From contig NZ_CP118225.1 in assembly GCF_028768465.1 (NCBI RefSeq), positions 5,933,001 to 5,997,000 of the forward strand: a stretch of 64,000 bases of DNA, given 5' to 3'. The translations under genes were made by a program, and so were the position numbers. Below, piece after piece: positions 45,139 through 54,446 of this stretch. This DNA comes from Rhodopirellula sp. P2. Lineage in GTDB: Bacteria; Planctomycetota; Planctomycetia; Pirellulales; Pirellulaceae. A model generated the notes under the pieces. That model had not been told where the DNA came from. It was given only the letters and a program-made list of their open reading frames with translations, and did not search any database. Positions within the stretch are counted from its first letter, which is position 1; each line of letters starts with the position of its first letter.

Positions 45139-46488
45139 ATGATCCACGGCCATCACTCGTCTGACGACTTCGCGTCCATGCAACTGGTCCGCACGGGCAA
45201 TTGGATTCGGTTTGTCGGCAAACTCACGTTTGCAGGCTTGCTGCTGTCGATCATCGCAATGGTGTTTGTCCCATGGCAACAAACCGCGAAAGGCATTGGC
45301 ACCGTGGTGGCGATCGATCCGCAAGAGCGCCCGCAACCCGTTCGCAGCCCTTCCAAAGGCGTGGTGGAATTCGTCAAAGCGGGTCTGCGCGAAGGCAGCT
45401 ACGTCGAACAAGATGAACTGCTGCTGCGATTGTCCCCTTTCTCCGTCGACGGCGTCTCACAAATGGACACGCAAATCATCGCGATGGAATCCAAAGAAGC
45501 CGCTGCGATGTCCGGGCTCGAAGTCGCCAAGCAAGCCGTCATGCTGCAGGAAAGCGGCGGGCGGAGCCTGACCGAATCACTGAAGCAGGACCTCGAGGCG
45601 TCCAAGCAAAAATGGGAACAGGCCAAGAACGAGGTGACATCGATGGAGGCGGAACTGCAAGACAAACGCAATCAACTGCGGATCGCCGAAGACGTGGCGG
45701 GCAAAGGCTTGGTGTCACGCGAAGAATTGTTCAGCAAACGACAGGCGGTCGAATCCCAAAATGCGAAAGTCCTGAAGTCTCAGAACGCGGTCCATGAACT
45801 GTCCGCCGCGTTGATCTCCAAGGAAGAAGAAATCGAAGCCAAATTGCAGGACATCGCGATCAAAAATCGAGACGCCGAACAAAAGGTGCTCGACGCCATG
45901 CAAAAGATCAACACGATCGAAAAGGAGATCTTGGATATCCGGAACAAACGTGGCGAACTGGATCGACTTGAAATCCGAGCCCCTCGTTCGGGACGAATCC
46001 AAGATTGGTTTGGCGTCGAAGGCAGCGACACCATCAAAGAAGGCGACCAACTGTTTGTGATCGTTCCCGACACCGATGAGCTGGCCGTGGAAATGAAAGT
46101 CAGCGGCAATGACATGCCTTTGATCCGAGAAGGCGCCCAAGTTCGGCTGCAATTTGAGGGTTGGCCGGCCGTCCAATTTGTCGGTTGGCCGTCCGTCGCC
46201 GTCGGCACGTTTGGCGGCAAAGTCAACCGAGTTTTCCCGACCGACGATGGCAGAGGCAATTTTCGAGTGCTGGTGACCCCGGACAATCATTTTGATCGGG
46301 AGAATGGTTGGCCAGATGACCGATATCTCCGACAAGGCGTCCGTGCAAATGGTTGGGTGCTACTCAAACGCGTTCCCTTGGGACAAGAGATATGGCGTCA
46401 ACTCAATGGATTCCCACCGGTCGTGGCCAACGAGGAACCCGAAAAATCAAAAGACAAAGCATCCAAGATCAAATTGCCCAAGGCTTAA
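45139..46488 (+). CDS. HlyD family periplasmic adaptor
   Basis: 449 residues with one N-terminal membrane helix (LTFAGLLLSIIAMVFVPW). A biotinyl-lipoyl-like half follows (IDPQERPQPVRSPSKGVVEF), then a long coiled-coil hairpin (~105-290; EASKQKWEQAKNEVTSMEAE), the second lipoyl half (EIRAPRSGRIQDWFGVEGSD) and a beta-barrel domain. It links an inner-membrane ABC protein to the TolC-like channel. It starts 93 bases after the ABC gene, and its end overlaps the likely start of the TolC gene. Confidence 0.92.
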   Translation: MIHGHHSSDDFASMQLVRTGNWIRFVGKLTFAGLLLSIIAMVFVPWQQTAKGIGTVVAIDPQERPQPVRSPSKGVVEFVKAGLREGSYVEQDELLLRLSPFSVDGVSQMDTQIIAMESKEAAAMSGLEVAKQAVMLQESGGRSLTESLKQDLEASKQKWEQAKNEVTSMEAELQDKRNQLRIAEDVAGKGLVSREELFSKRQAVESQNAKVLKSQNAVHELSAALISKEEEIEAKLQDIAIKNRDAEQKVLDAMQKINTIEKEILDIRNKRGELDRLEIRAPRSGRIQDWFGVEGSDTIKEGDQLFVIVPDTDELAVEMKVSGNDMPLIREGAQVRLQFEGWPAVQFVGWPSVAVGTFGGKVNRVFPTDDGRGNFRVLVTPDNHFDRENGWPDDRYLRQGVRANGWVLLKRVPLGQEIWRQLNGFPPVVANEEPEKSKDKASKIKLPKA

Positions 46489-48173
46489 AGTCCGCCTGCG
46501 CCGCAAACTCGGCCAGCTCACCTGCGAACCGACACCGCACTCGGCTCACATTCGCGATCGTGGCTGCCCTTGCGTCCTGGCATCTCGTGATGCCCAGCCT
46601 CTGCCTCGCTCAGGATCCTGCGGCGGGGACGATGATCGAATCCGATTCCATGTCGTTCAAGCAGTTTCTCAGCGTCGCGCAGAGTGAACAGGCGGAGCCC
46701 GCTGCGGCGACCAACGACTCCGCCGCCACTTCCGCTGCGGAAGTCACCGACGACGACGCACTGGTTTTGGCCGATGTCATCGCCAGCGTTTATCGGTCTT
46801 ACCCAGCGATCCTGCAGGCTCGCCAGGAATCCGGTTTGACCACCGGGGAACTGCTTTCCGCTCGCGGTGCCTACGACGTCAAACTCAACGCCTACTCGTT
46901 GTCCGAACCAAGCGGGTACTACGAAAACTACCGCAACGGATTGAAACTTGCCCGGCAAACATGGTGGGGCGGCTACGTCGAAGCCGGGTACCGGATCGGA
47001 CGCGGTTACTACCAACCTTGGTACAAAGAACGCCAGACCGATGACGCGGGCGAATTCAAAACCTCGCTGATCCAGCCGCTGTTGCAAGGCCGGGCGATTG
47101 ACCCGCAACGCGTTGCCGTCTTCCAAGCCTCTTTGGCACGGCAAGCCGTGGGACCAACGATTCAACAAGCGTTGCTGGAGGTGTCCCTCGACGCCACCAC
47201 CAACTACTGGCAATGGGTCGCCGCCGGCTCGGCTCTGCAAGCCCAGCAGGAACTCCTGAAATTGGCCGAGGAACGCGGCGAGCAATACGAAGCCGGTGTG
47301 GAAGCAGGCAAGTTCCCCGAGATCGATTTGATTCTCAACCAACAACTCATCGCGGAACGCGCCACCAAGGTTCTGGAAACCGAACGCAAGTATCGTGAAA
47401 CCGCGTTCAAACTGGGCCTGTTCCTACGAGACGACGGGGGCCGTCCGATCGTTCCCGATGACCAATGGATCCCGCGGAAATTCCCTGCCATCCAGCCACC
47501 ACCACCGGGTGACTTCCAGGCCGACCTCGCCGCCGCCCTGTCCCGACGTCCCGAACCACAGATCCTGCAGTACCAAATTCGCGGCATCCAACTCGATCGC
47601 CAACTCGCCTGCAACGAAATGCTGCCGCGGTTGGACTTCGTCGCCGAAGCCTCGCAGGACATGGGTGAGCCAGCGACCAAGTCCGACGACAAGGGCGAAT
47701 TCGAATTGGTGATCGGTTTCACCAGCGAAGTCCCGATCCAACGGCGCAAGGCGCGTGGCAAAGTTCAATCGACCACGGCGAAGATCGCACAAACGAATCA
47801 GAAGCTGCGTTTCGTTCGCGACAAGATCGGCGTCGAACTGCAAACCGCCTACAATGCCCTCTCGTTGTCCGGTCAAATCGTCGAGCAATCCGAAGCGTCG
47901 TTGCGGGCCAGCATCGACACGCTGGGGCGATATCGATTCGCGTTCGAACGAGGCAAGATCGATCTGATCTACTTGAACCTGCTGGAAACCAAGGCCAACG
48001 AGACCGAAATCAAGCTGATCGAGGCCCAGCAAAACTGGTTCGCCGCCCTGGCTCAAATGCAGATCGCGCTCGGTTTGGATCCACTCGAACAAGCGATGAC
48101 GGTTTCCCAACTCCCCCCCAGCGACCTGCCCACTTCACTGGACTTGCAAGACACAGTGTCCAGCCAAGAGTAG
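46392..48173 (+). CDS. TolC family outer membrane efflux protein
   Basis: 593 residues if the ATG at 46392 is used, giving a 97-base overlap with the hlyD gene; the signal segment (LTFAIVAALASWHLVMPSLC, cleaved near LAQD) sits ~45 residues in, so the true start may be a later non-ATG codon. The OEP domain shows two repeats with long helices (LEVSLDATTNYWQWVAAGSA; SLRASIDTLGRYRFAFERGK) and PRLDFVAEASQD. It forms the outer-membrane trimer through which the ABC/HlyD set exports. Confidence 0.88.
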   Translation: MASTQWIPTGRGQRGTRKIKRQSIQDQIAQGLKSACAANSASSPANRHRTRLTFAIVAALASWHLVMPSLCLAQDPAAGTMIESDSMSFKQFLSVAQSEQAEPAAATNDSAATSAAEVTDDDALVLADVIASVYRSYPAILQARQESGLTTGELLSARGAYDVKLNAYSLSEPSGYYENYRNGLKLARQTWWGGYVEAGYRIGRGYYQPWYKERQTDDAGEFKTSLIQPLLQGRAIDPQRVAVFQASLARQAVGPTIQQALLEVSLDATTNYWQWVAAGSALQAQQELLKLAEERGEQYEAGVEAGKFPEIDLILNQQLIAERATKVLETERKYRETAFKLGLFLRDDGGRPIVPDDQWIPRKFPAIQPPPPGDFQADLAAALSRRPEPQILQYQIRGIQLDRQLACNEMLPRLDFVAEASQDMGEPATKSDDKGEFELVIGFTSEVPIQRRKARGKVQSTTAKIAQTNQKLRFVRDKIGVELQTAYNALSLSGQIVEQSEASLRASIDTLGRYRFAFERGKIDLIYLNLLETKANETEIKLIEAQQNWFAALAQMQIALGLDPLEQAMTVSQLPPSDLPTSLDLQDTVSSQE

Positions 48174-48255
48174 GTCCGCGAGAACTCGCTCCAAACTTTC
48201 ACGCTCGATGCTGCCACCAGCTTCCAACGCAACCGAGTCTGACCAAGGGAACATC

Positions 48256-48681
48256 ATGTTGACGGAACTTGTTTACTGCAGTGTGGCAACCCGCGACATG
48301 TCTGCGGAGGACCTGAAAGGTTTGCTGGACCAGTCTCGCCAAAAGAACGCTCGTTTGAGCGTGACCGGCATTCTGCTTTACAGCGACCAAAGCCGGGAAT
48401 TCATTCAGTTGCTCGAAGGGGAGCAGGACGCCATCGAGCAACTGATGGAAGTCATCACCGTCGATGATCGCCACACCTCCGTCGACGTCATGTACCAAGG
48501 GAACATCAAAACCCGAAGTTTCGATGGTTGGTCGATGGCATTTCGAAAGCTCGATGACGTGGATCCAAAGCTGCTGGAAGGCTCCCCGACCTTCAACGCC
48601 AACTCACTGCCGCCCGCTCTGCTGAATGGTCGCAACAGCCGAGCCCGATCGATCGTCATGTCCCTCAGCGAAAAGATGTGA
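48256..48681 (+). CDS. BLUF-domain blue-light photoreceptor
   Basis: 141 residues from the ATG at 48256 with AAGGGAACATC upstream. The BLUF fold is complete and carries the flavin-site residues: Y7 in ELVYCS, N31 in KNARLSVTGILLY, Q51 in FIQLLEG, and W92 and M94 in FDGWSMAFR. DDRHTSVDV and R87 also match. Blue light rearranges the hydrogen bonds around FAD and changes the C-terminal helices. There is no fused output domain, so it must act through a partner protein. It follows the tolC gene by 82 bases on the same strand, an unusual context. Confidence 0.95.
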   Translation: MLTELVYCSVATRDMSAEDLKGLLDQSRQKNARLSVTGILLYSDQSREFIQLLEGEQDAIEQLMEVITVDDRHTSVDVMYQGNIKTRSFDGWSMAFRKLDDVDPKLLEGSPTFNANSLPPALLNGRNSRARSIVMSLSEKM

Positions 48682-48780
48682 GCACGCGACGACCGCTAGC
48701 ATCGGCCCCATCTTGCTGCCCCCAAAGCGTCCCAACCACCCCCGTCCGCTGGATCCAAACGCAGTCCGGATCAAGGATCC

Positions 48781-49976
48781 AAGGGACGCAGCGACGGCAG
48801 CCATCCCCCTTCACCCTCCTGGCAGGAGCGTCGAGCGAAGCGAGGGGAGGTCGAACCGTGATCCACCAGCCAACACGATCCTGCCGAAACAAACGCTGCG
48901 TTCTATCGCCCACTGGTGGTGCTGCGCCTGCTTGCTGCCGGAACAGCGCTCCGCTTGGTCCGGCCTACATTGATCCGCCGATTTCGCAAGCCACGTAGGC
49001 CGTATCAAGGACCGAAGGGACGCAGCGACGGCAGCCATCCACCTTCACCCTCCTGGCAGGAGGGTCGAGCGAAGCGAGGGGAGGTCGAACCGTGATCCAC
49101 CAGCCAACACGATCCTGCCGGAACAAACGCTGCGTTCTATCGCCTACTGGTGGTGCTGCGCCTGCCTGTTGCCGGAACAGCGCTCCGCTTGGTCCGGCCT
49201 ACGTTGATCCGCCGATTTCGCAAGCCACGGAGGCCGTATCAAGGACCGAAGGGACGCAGCGACGGCAGCACTCCACCTTCACCCTCCTGGCAGGAGGGTC
49301 GAGCGAAGCGAGGGGAGGTCGAACGGGGATCCACCAGCCAACACGATCCTGCCGGAACAAACGCTGCGTTCTATCGCCTACTGGTGGTGCTGCGCCTGCT
49401 TGCTGCCGGAACAGCGCTCCGCTTGGTCCGGCCTACATTGATCCGCCGGCTTCGCAAGCCAAGGAGGCCGTACCAAGGAACGGAGTGACGCAGCGACGGC
49501 AGCCATCCACCTTCACCCTCCTGGCAGGAGGGTCGAGCGAAGCGAGGGGAGGTCGAACGGGGATCCACCAGCCAACACGATCCTGCCGGAACAAACGCTG
49601 CGTTCTATCGCCTACTAGTGGTGCTGCGCCTGCTTGCTGCCGGAACAGCGCTCCGCTTGGTCCGGCCTACATTGATCCGCCGGCTTCGCAAGCCAAGGAG
49701 GCCGTACCAAGGAACGGAGTGACGCAGCGACGGCAGCCATCCACCTTCACCCTCCTGGCAGGAGGGTCGAGCGAAGCGAGGGGAGGTCGAACGGGGATCC
49801 ACCAGCCAACACGATCCTGCCGGAACAAACGCTGCGTTCTATCGCCTACTAGTGGTGCTGCGCCTGCTTGCTGCCGGAACAGCGCTCCGCTTGGTCCGGC
49901 CTACTCTGACCCGCCGATTTCGCAAGCCAAGGAGGCCGTATCAAGGACCGAAGGGACGCAGCGACGGCAGCAGCAT
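48781..49976. repeat. Tandem array, five 234-bp units plus a short partial
   Basis: AAGGGACGCAGCGACGGCAG (or its variant with ACGGAGTGACGC) recurs at 48781, 49015, 49249, 49483, 49717 and 49951, an exact 234-base step. Each unit contains CACCCTCCTGGCAGGAGGGT (hairpin), GGTCGAGCGAAGCGAGGGGA, a GATCCACCAGCCAACACGAT block and GGAACAGCGCTCCGCTTGGT-CCGG. One plus-strand frame stays open through the array because 234 is a multiple of 3; it is not a gene. Units 3-5 are nearly identical. Confidence 0.93.
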
Positions 49977-50055
49977 GGATCCGAGTGCGGCGATTGGCAG
50001 GCTCGCTGCCGGAACTCCCCTTCGTTTCGGTCCGGCCGACTTTGGGTCGGCGCAT
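49977..50055. other. Spacer between array and tRNA terminator
   Basis: A diverged piece of the same repeat family (CTGCCGGAACTCCCCTTCG; GGTCCGGCCGAC) forms an inverted repeat. No gene. Confidence 0.45.
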
Positions 50056-50084
50056 AAAAAAAGCCCGGGCCAGTTGGTCCAGGC
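50056..50084 (-). terminator. Intrinsic terminator after tRNA-Leu
   Basis: On the minus strand GCCTGG pairs with CCGGGC around a 10-base partly self-paired loop and is followed by seven T. It begins 15 bases past the tRNA 3' end. Confidence 0.7.
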
Positions 50085-50098
50085 AATGTTCGAAGAAG

Positions 50099-50182
50099 TA
50101 CCGAAGGAGGGACTCGAACCCTCACTGGATTGCTCCAACTGGATTTTGAATCCAGCGCGTCTGCCAATTCCGCCACTTCGGC
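50099..50182 (-). tRNA. tRNA-Leu (anticodon CAA)
   Basis: 84 bases on the minus strand. The acceptor stem is GCCGAAG/CTTCGGT (one G-U pair), discriminator A; the anticodon arm is CTGGA-TTCAAAA-TCCAG, anticodon CAA, decoding UUG. A long variable arm typical of leucine tRNAs precedes the T arm AGGGTTCGAGTCCCT. The CCA end is not encoded. Confidence 0.96.
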
Positions 50183-50620
50183 TTCTTCTGAAAATGTCGA
50201 TGAGGCCGCTGGCGACCACACGAAAATGGTTTCGCGGGGGGATGTCTCCACAGGGAAGACGTGCCTGGCTCCATCGAGACGCGAATTATGTCGAAGCGGC
50301 CTGGATCCCGCAAGACGGGTTCAGGCGATCTTTGCCGCCACCGGGGCGATTGATCCCGACCAGCCAAAGCATTGAAACGAAGATGCAAATTATCCGGCCG
50401 AAAGGGCCCGGTGGCGGGGACACCCGAAGGACGTCGCCGATCAACGGCACTCAAAGATCGCGAGGTCCGCGATCGATCACATGGAATCGACCAGCACCCC
50501 CAAACCCCAGCATCCTGATGCCCGCGAATTCCGTCGTCCCAATCTTTCCCCCAGCGAAAATCGTTCGGCTAGAATGGACGCGACCGATTCCCACCTCGTT
50601 TCCTCCCTGAACCAAACACC
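50183..50620. other. Intergenic stretch upstream of tRNA-Leu and of the DUF1080 gene
   Basis: No gene is supported. It must hold the divergent promoters; no clear -35/-10 pair stands out. Confidence 0.4.
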
Positions 50621-51433
50621 ATGCTTCACCGCCGTTTTGCCACGCTCGCACTCACACTCGCCGCTTGGTCCCTGCCCGCGGTTTGCCCGTCCAGTTTTGG
50701 GGAAGAGTACCTCAACGGGATCACCTGGCAGGCACCACCGATCGTCACGCCGGGTGCCACCGCGGCTGATCCGCCGTCCGACGCGACCGTCCTGTTCAGA
50801 ACGGCCGAGGACGTGAAAAACTGGAAGAACATCAAAGGCTGGAAGACAGACGGCAATGAGTTGGTCGCCGGCACAGGAGCGATTGTCAGCAAGGAAGAAT
50901 TTGGCGACTGCCAGGTTCACGTGGAGTGGTCGGCACCGTCGCCTCCCAAGGGCAGCGGGCAAGGTCGCGGCAACAGCGGCATTTTCTTGATGGGTCGCTA
51001 TGAAATTCAGGTGCTGGATTCGTACGAGAACGAAACCTATCACGACGGCCAGGCTGGCGCGATCTACAAACAAACCCCGCCCGCCGCCAACGTCATGCGT
51101 CCGCCAGGCGAATGGAACACCTACGACATCTTCTGGACCGCGCCGCGTTTCACCGAATCAGGTGAACTGGAAAGCCCCGCTTACATCACCGCGGTTCACA
51201 ACGGCGTGCTGATCCTGAACCATTTCGAATTGAAAGGCGACACGCCTTATCACCGCCCACCAGAGTATTCGGCCCATGGCCCTCGAGGTCCGATTTCAAT
51301 CCAAGACCATGGCAACCCAGTCCGCTTTCGCAACCTGTGGGTGCGAGAGTTCCAACCGGCGTCGGGCGAACAAACCCGCGAGCCCTTCCTTCGTGACGGC
51401 GAGAAAGAAACGCCCATCAGCGAAACGAAGTGA
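50621..51433 (+). CDS. Secreted DUF1080 protein (3-keto-disaccharide hydrolase-like)
   Basis: 270 residues with a signal peptide (FATLALTLAAWSLPAVCPSS). The DUF1080 concanavalin-like domain spans nearly the whole protein: VSKEEFGDCQVHVEWSAPSP, GNSGIFLMGRYEIQVLDSYE, GAIYKQTPPAANVMRPPGEW, NTYDIFWTAPRF and GPISIQDHGNPVRFRNLWVR. Known members hydrolyse 3-keto-glucosides made by Gfo/Idh/MocA oxidoreductases, so it may act with the exported oxidoreductase type seen at 2685. It has no operon partner. Confidence 0.92.
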   Translation: MLHRRFATLALTLAAWSLPAVCPSSFGEEYLNGITWQAPPIVTPGATAADPPSDATVLFRTAEDVKNWKNIKGWKTDGNELVAGTGAIVSKEEFGDCQVHVEWSAPSPPKGSGQGRGNSGIFLMGRYEIQVLDSYENETYHDGQAGAIYKQTPPAANVMRPPGEWNTYDIFWTAPRFTESGELESPAYITAVHNGVLILNHFELKGDTPYHRPPEYSAHGPRGPISIQDHGNPVRFRNLWVREFQPASGEQTREPFLRDGEKETPISETK

Positions 51434-51520
51434 GCCTCACCCCAGGGCGCTGCCCGAATGGCACTTACTTCACCCTCCCTCAGGGAGGGTCGGCCCGCTT
51501 CGGGCCGGGGAGGGCGAACC
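51434..51520. repeat. GGGAGGGT...GGGGAGGG repeat module
   Basis: CACCCTCCCTCAGGGAGGGT and TCGGCCCGCTTCGGGCCGGG match the module at ~28670-28710. No gene. Confidence 0.6.
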
Positions 51521-51647
51521 TAAGCAGGTCGGCTGGAATGATCGGGCACAACCATGTGAGCCGTTTGGGCGTTAGCCCCGGTTGCGCGTGAAAACCGTGG
51601 CTAACGCCAACGGCTCACATACCCGATGACACCTGCGTACCTGCTTA
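51521..51647 (+). repeat. 127-bp palindromic element, copy F (intact)
   Basis: It runs from TAAGCAGGTCGGCTGG to GCGTACCTGCTTA, exactly 127 bases, and is nearly identical to copy E. It is the clearest copy for folding: arms of ~60 bases around a GCGCGTGAAA centre. Confidence 0.93.
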
Positions 51648-52624
51648 AAACCCGGTGTGTAGCCCTCCCCTCGCTTCGCTCGACCCTCCCAGGGGGAGGG
51701 TGAATTTGTAAAGTAAGTGCCATTGGGCGTTGCCCTGGGCTGGCATCGGGCTGCCCCGTTGGGACCAAGTCGTCGAACAAAACCTGCGCAGTCCAAAGCA
51801 GCGTCAATCCCAAACATGGAGCAGCCCAGGGTTACGCGCTGGATCCAATGCTGAGCTCTCCCCACGCTTCGCTCGCCTCTCCGAAGGGGAGGGCATGACA
51901 AACGCTTGGCAATGCAAGACTTCAAAACGGCACGACCTCTTGGGCGGGCGGGGTTCTCAGGACGCTGCTGCAGCGTCCGATTTCTGGCGAATCCGGCTAC
52001 GGCGTCTGATCCACCTGGCGACATTGCGGTCCACTGGGTGGCGGCTGGGCGAGCCTGCACGCGTCGCTGAAACATCTTGTTCTGGCGTATGCAGAACGCT
52101 CTTGAAAGGCAAACCATTTGGTCGATCATTGAGCAGACGGATCGCTGATCAGCGACCACGTTGAGCGATTCGAAACCAGGGGGATTCAGCCTCGCTCGTG
52201 GAGGGTTGCCCATCGCTTTCAGCCATCGCCTCCTCGGCTTGCCTTTCCACCGCGACACTTGAGCATCAACGGGGACGGGGACGTCTTCCAAATTCTTATC
52301 AGCGGATGCCAACCGTCGATTAGACCCTGTGCTTGGGTGCCCAGATTGCCATTGGACGATTCCAAGAGAAATTCACGGGAATGCTCTTTACTCGGACCGC
52401 GGCGAAATAATAATTCTCGCGATATCCAAAAACCAAACGGAGATTGCTGACTCCGGTTCTTGGCCTTTTCTTCAGCATCGGATGTTACTCCCCCATCTGC
52501 AGGGATCCCCAGCAGGCATTCCACGCCTTGCCAGTTTTGACGTTAACGCCCTGACTTTTCTGATGGTCGATTCCGGCCTGAGTGAGGTTGCGTCCATCCC
52601 CCACCCCAATCGAAAGATCCGTTC
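51648..52624. other. Repeat-derived region without a recognised gene
   Basis: Bases ~51660-51710 repeat the CCCTCCCCTCGCTTCGCTCG module. Bases ~51720-51815, reversed, match the left half of the MITE at 20071 (CTTTGGACTGCGCAGGTTTT) but not its terminal repeat. Bases ~51838-51960 contain further copies of the 28.7-kb modules. From ~52160 to 52620 no repeat or gene is recognised; small open frames there have no motif. Confidence 0.5.
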
Positions 52625-53944
52625 GTGAACGGCACGTTTGCATTGGTGGCATTTGCCGCCTCCGTGTGCGCTACCGCTATGGTCGAAGCGTACTGGTATC
52701 GTCGTCAACTTCTCAAAATCCCTTTTCGAATCCACGTCAACGGAACTCGCGGCAAGTCCTCGGTGACACGTTTGATCGCCGCAGGCCTGCGTTCCGGCGG
52801 CCTCCGAACATGTGCTAAAACCACTGGCACACTGGCGCGAATGATCCTTCCCGATGGGAAAGAGCTTCCGATTTTTCGACCGGACCGCGCCAACGTCATC
52901 GAACAGAAGCGAATCGTTCAAACCGCAGTCGGGCACAACGCCGATGCGCTCGTGATTGAGTGCATGGCGCTGCAACCATTGCTGCAATCGGTTTGTGAAC
53001 TGAAACTGGTTCGCTCGACCCATGGTGTCATCACCAACGCTCGCGCCGATCACTTGGACGTGATGGGGCCGACGCGTTTGGATGTGGCCCGCGCCTTGTC
53101 AGCGACCACCCCCATCAGCGGCAACATGTTCACCGCCGAAGACCGCGCGGACAGTTTGTCCGTGATGAAAGAGGCCTGCGACGACCGCGGAAGCGAGTTG
53201 TTGGTCACCACGGCAGACGACGCGAACGAGATCAGCCAAGACGAACTGGCCCAGTTCAGCTACCTGGAACACGCCGAGAACGTTGCCTTGGCACTGAAAG
53301 TGTGCCAATCGATGGGCATCGCTCGCGACGTCGCTTTGCATGGCATGTGGGAAGCTCAACCGGACCCGGGTGCGATGCGTGTGCACGCTCAAACCGTTCA
53401 CGGCAACACCTGGCACTTCGTCAACGCGTTTGCTGCCAACGACCCAGAATCCACCACCCGAATCTGGGACGCGGCTTACAACTATTTCCCAGGTGTCACA
53501 CAGCGTGTGTTGGTGATGAACTGCCGCGTCGACCGCGCCGACCGTTCGACCACCATGGCTGAGGCCGTGGCGACCTGGGCCCCCGCGGATCGCTACGTGA
53601 TCATCGGATCGGGCACCGACATCTTCCTTCGACGATTGCTCAAACGCGGGATTCATCCTGACAAAGTCATCTGCTTGGGAAATGCAGCCGGACCGGAACT
53701 GGTCGAGTCGGTGTTGGAATCACTCCGCCGCGAACAACGCGTGGCAACCGCTCCTCAACCACACTTCCAAATGGGCACGGCAGTCGCAGAAAAAGAACAG
53801 GAACCCTCGGCCATGATGCTGATGGGAATCGGCAACGTTGCCGGTCCCGGCATGGAATTGGCCGATCACTTCGGACAGGACCAGGGGTGGGAACGTTTCC
53901 GCACGCCTGTGACACATCCGGCACGAGTCTTGGAGATGGTTTGA
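52625..53944 (+). CDS. pgsB: PgsB/CapB: poly-gamma-glutamate synthase ligase subunit
   Basis: 439 residues from the GTG at 52625. An N-terminal membrane helix (FALVAFAASVCATAMVEAYW) precedes a Mur-ligase-like ATP-binding core: the P-loop is HVNGTRGKSSVTR, followed by RTCAKTTGTLARMILPDG, ADALVIECMALQP and GVITNARADHLDVMGP. With PgsC it joins glutamates through gamma-carboxyl groups using ATP and feeds the chain across the membrane. The next gene starts 1 base after its stop. Confidence 0.95.
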   Translation: MNGTFALVAFAASVCATAMVEAYWYRRQLLKIPFRIHVNGTRGKSSVTRLIAAGLRSGGLRTCAKTTGTLARMILPDGKELPIFRPDRANVIEQKRIVQTAVGHNADALVIECMALQPLLQSVCELKLVRSTHGVITNARADHLDVMGPTRLDVARALSATTPISGNMFTAEDRADSLSVMKEACDDRGSELLVTTADDANEISQDELAQFSYLEHAENVALALKVCQSMGIARDVALHGMWEAQPDPGAMRVHAQTVHGNTWHFVNAFAANDPESTTRIWDAAYNYFPGVTQRVLVMNCRVDRADRSTTMAEAVATWAPADRYVIIGSGTDIFLRRLLKRGIHPDKVICLGNAAGPELVESVLESLRREQRVATAPQPHFQMGTAVAEKEQEPSAMMLMGIGNVAGPGMELADHFGQDQGWERFRTPVTHPARVLEMV

Positions 53945-53945
53945 G

Positions 53946-54446
53946 ATGGAATGGCTCGCTTTGTCGATCGGCATTGGCCTGATCGTCAGTTTGATTTTCA
54001 CCGAAGCGTTTGGCCTCAGCGTCGGCGGGATGATTGTCCCAGGTTACTTGGCGCTGGCTTTCGATCAACCGGCGACGATCATCGCCACGATCGCTGCCGC
54101 TTTGGTGACGGCGTGGGTCGTTTACCAGATCGATCGTTGGGCGATCCTGTTCGGTCGTCGACGAGTGGTGCTGACGATGGTGGTTGGATTCGCGATCGCA
54201 GCGTTGCTGCGGCAGATGATCGAACTGGCTTTCCCAGCGCTGCCAGTGGGCGTCGCCTTGGAAGCGGGCACGTCCGCCGCCTCGATGATGATGGCCGGAA
54301 CCACGGTCATCGGTTTTGTCATTCCAGGGTTGGTCGCTCTCTGGATTGCTCGCAGTGGCGTGGTGCAAACCCTGTCACCGCTGGTGATTGCGACGTCTTT
54401 GGTCTACTTGGTCCTCGTGACCGCAGGTGTTGAAACGCTGGTATGA
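53946..54446 (+). CDS. pgsC: PgsC/CapC: poly-gamma-glutamate synthase membrane subunit
   Basis: 166 residues and about five membrane helices. LIFTEAFGLSVGGMIVPGYL and TSAASMMMAGTTVIGFVIPG are typical CapC stretches. It anchors and helps the ligase subunit. It begins right after pgsB and overlaps the next gene by 4 bases. Confidence 0.93.
   Translation: MEWLALSIGIGLIVSLIFTEAFGLSVGGMIVPGYLALAFDQPATIIATIAAALVTAWVVYQIDRWAILFGRRRVVLTMVVGFAIAALLRQMIELAFPALPVGVALEAGTSAASMMMAGTTVIGFVIPGLVALWIARSGVVQTLSPLVIATSLVYLVLVTAGVETLV

Noticed and set aside
49092-50057. 321-codon plus-strand frame made of near-identical repeats
   Set aside because: It exists because the repeat unit is 234 bases (a multiple of 3); the translation is low in protein-like character, and similar frames appear on the other strand.
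52219-52524. 101-codon minus-strand frame
   Set aside because: It has no ribosome site, no motif and overlaps equally plausible frames on the plus strand; not enough to call a gene.
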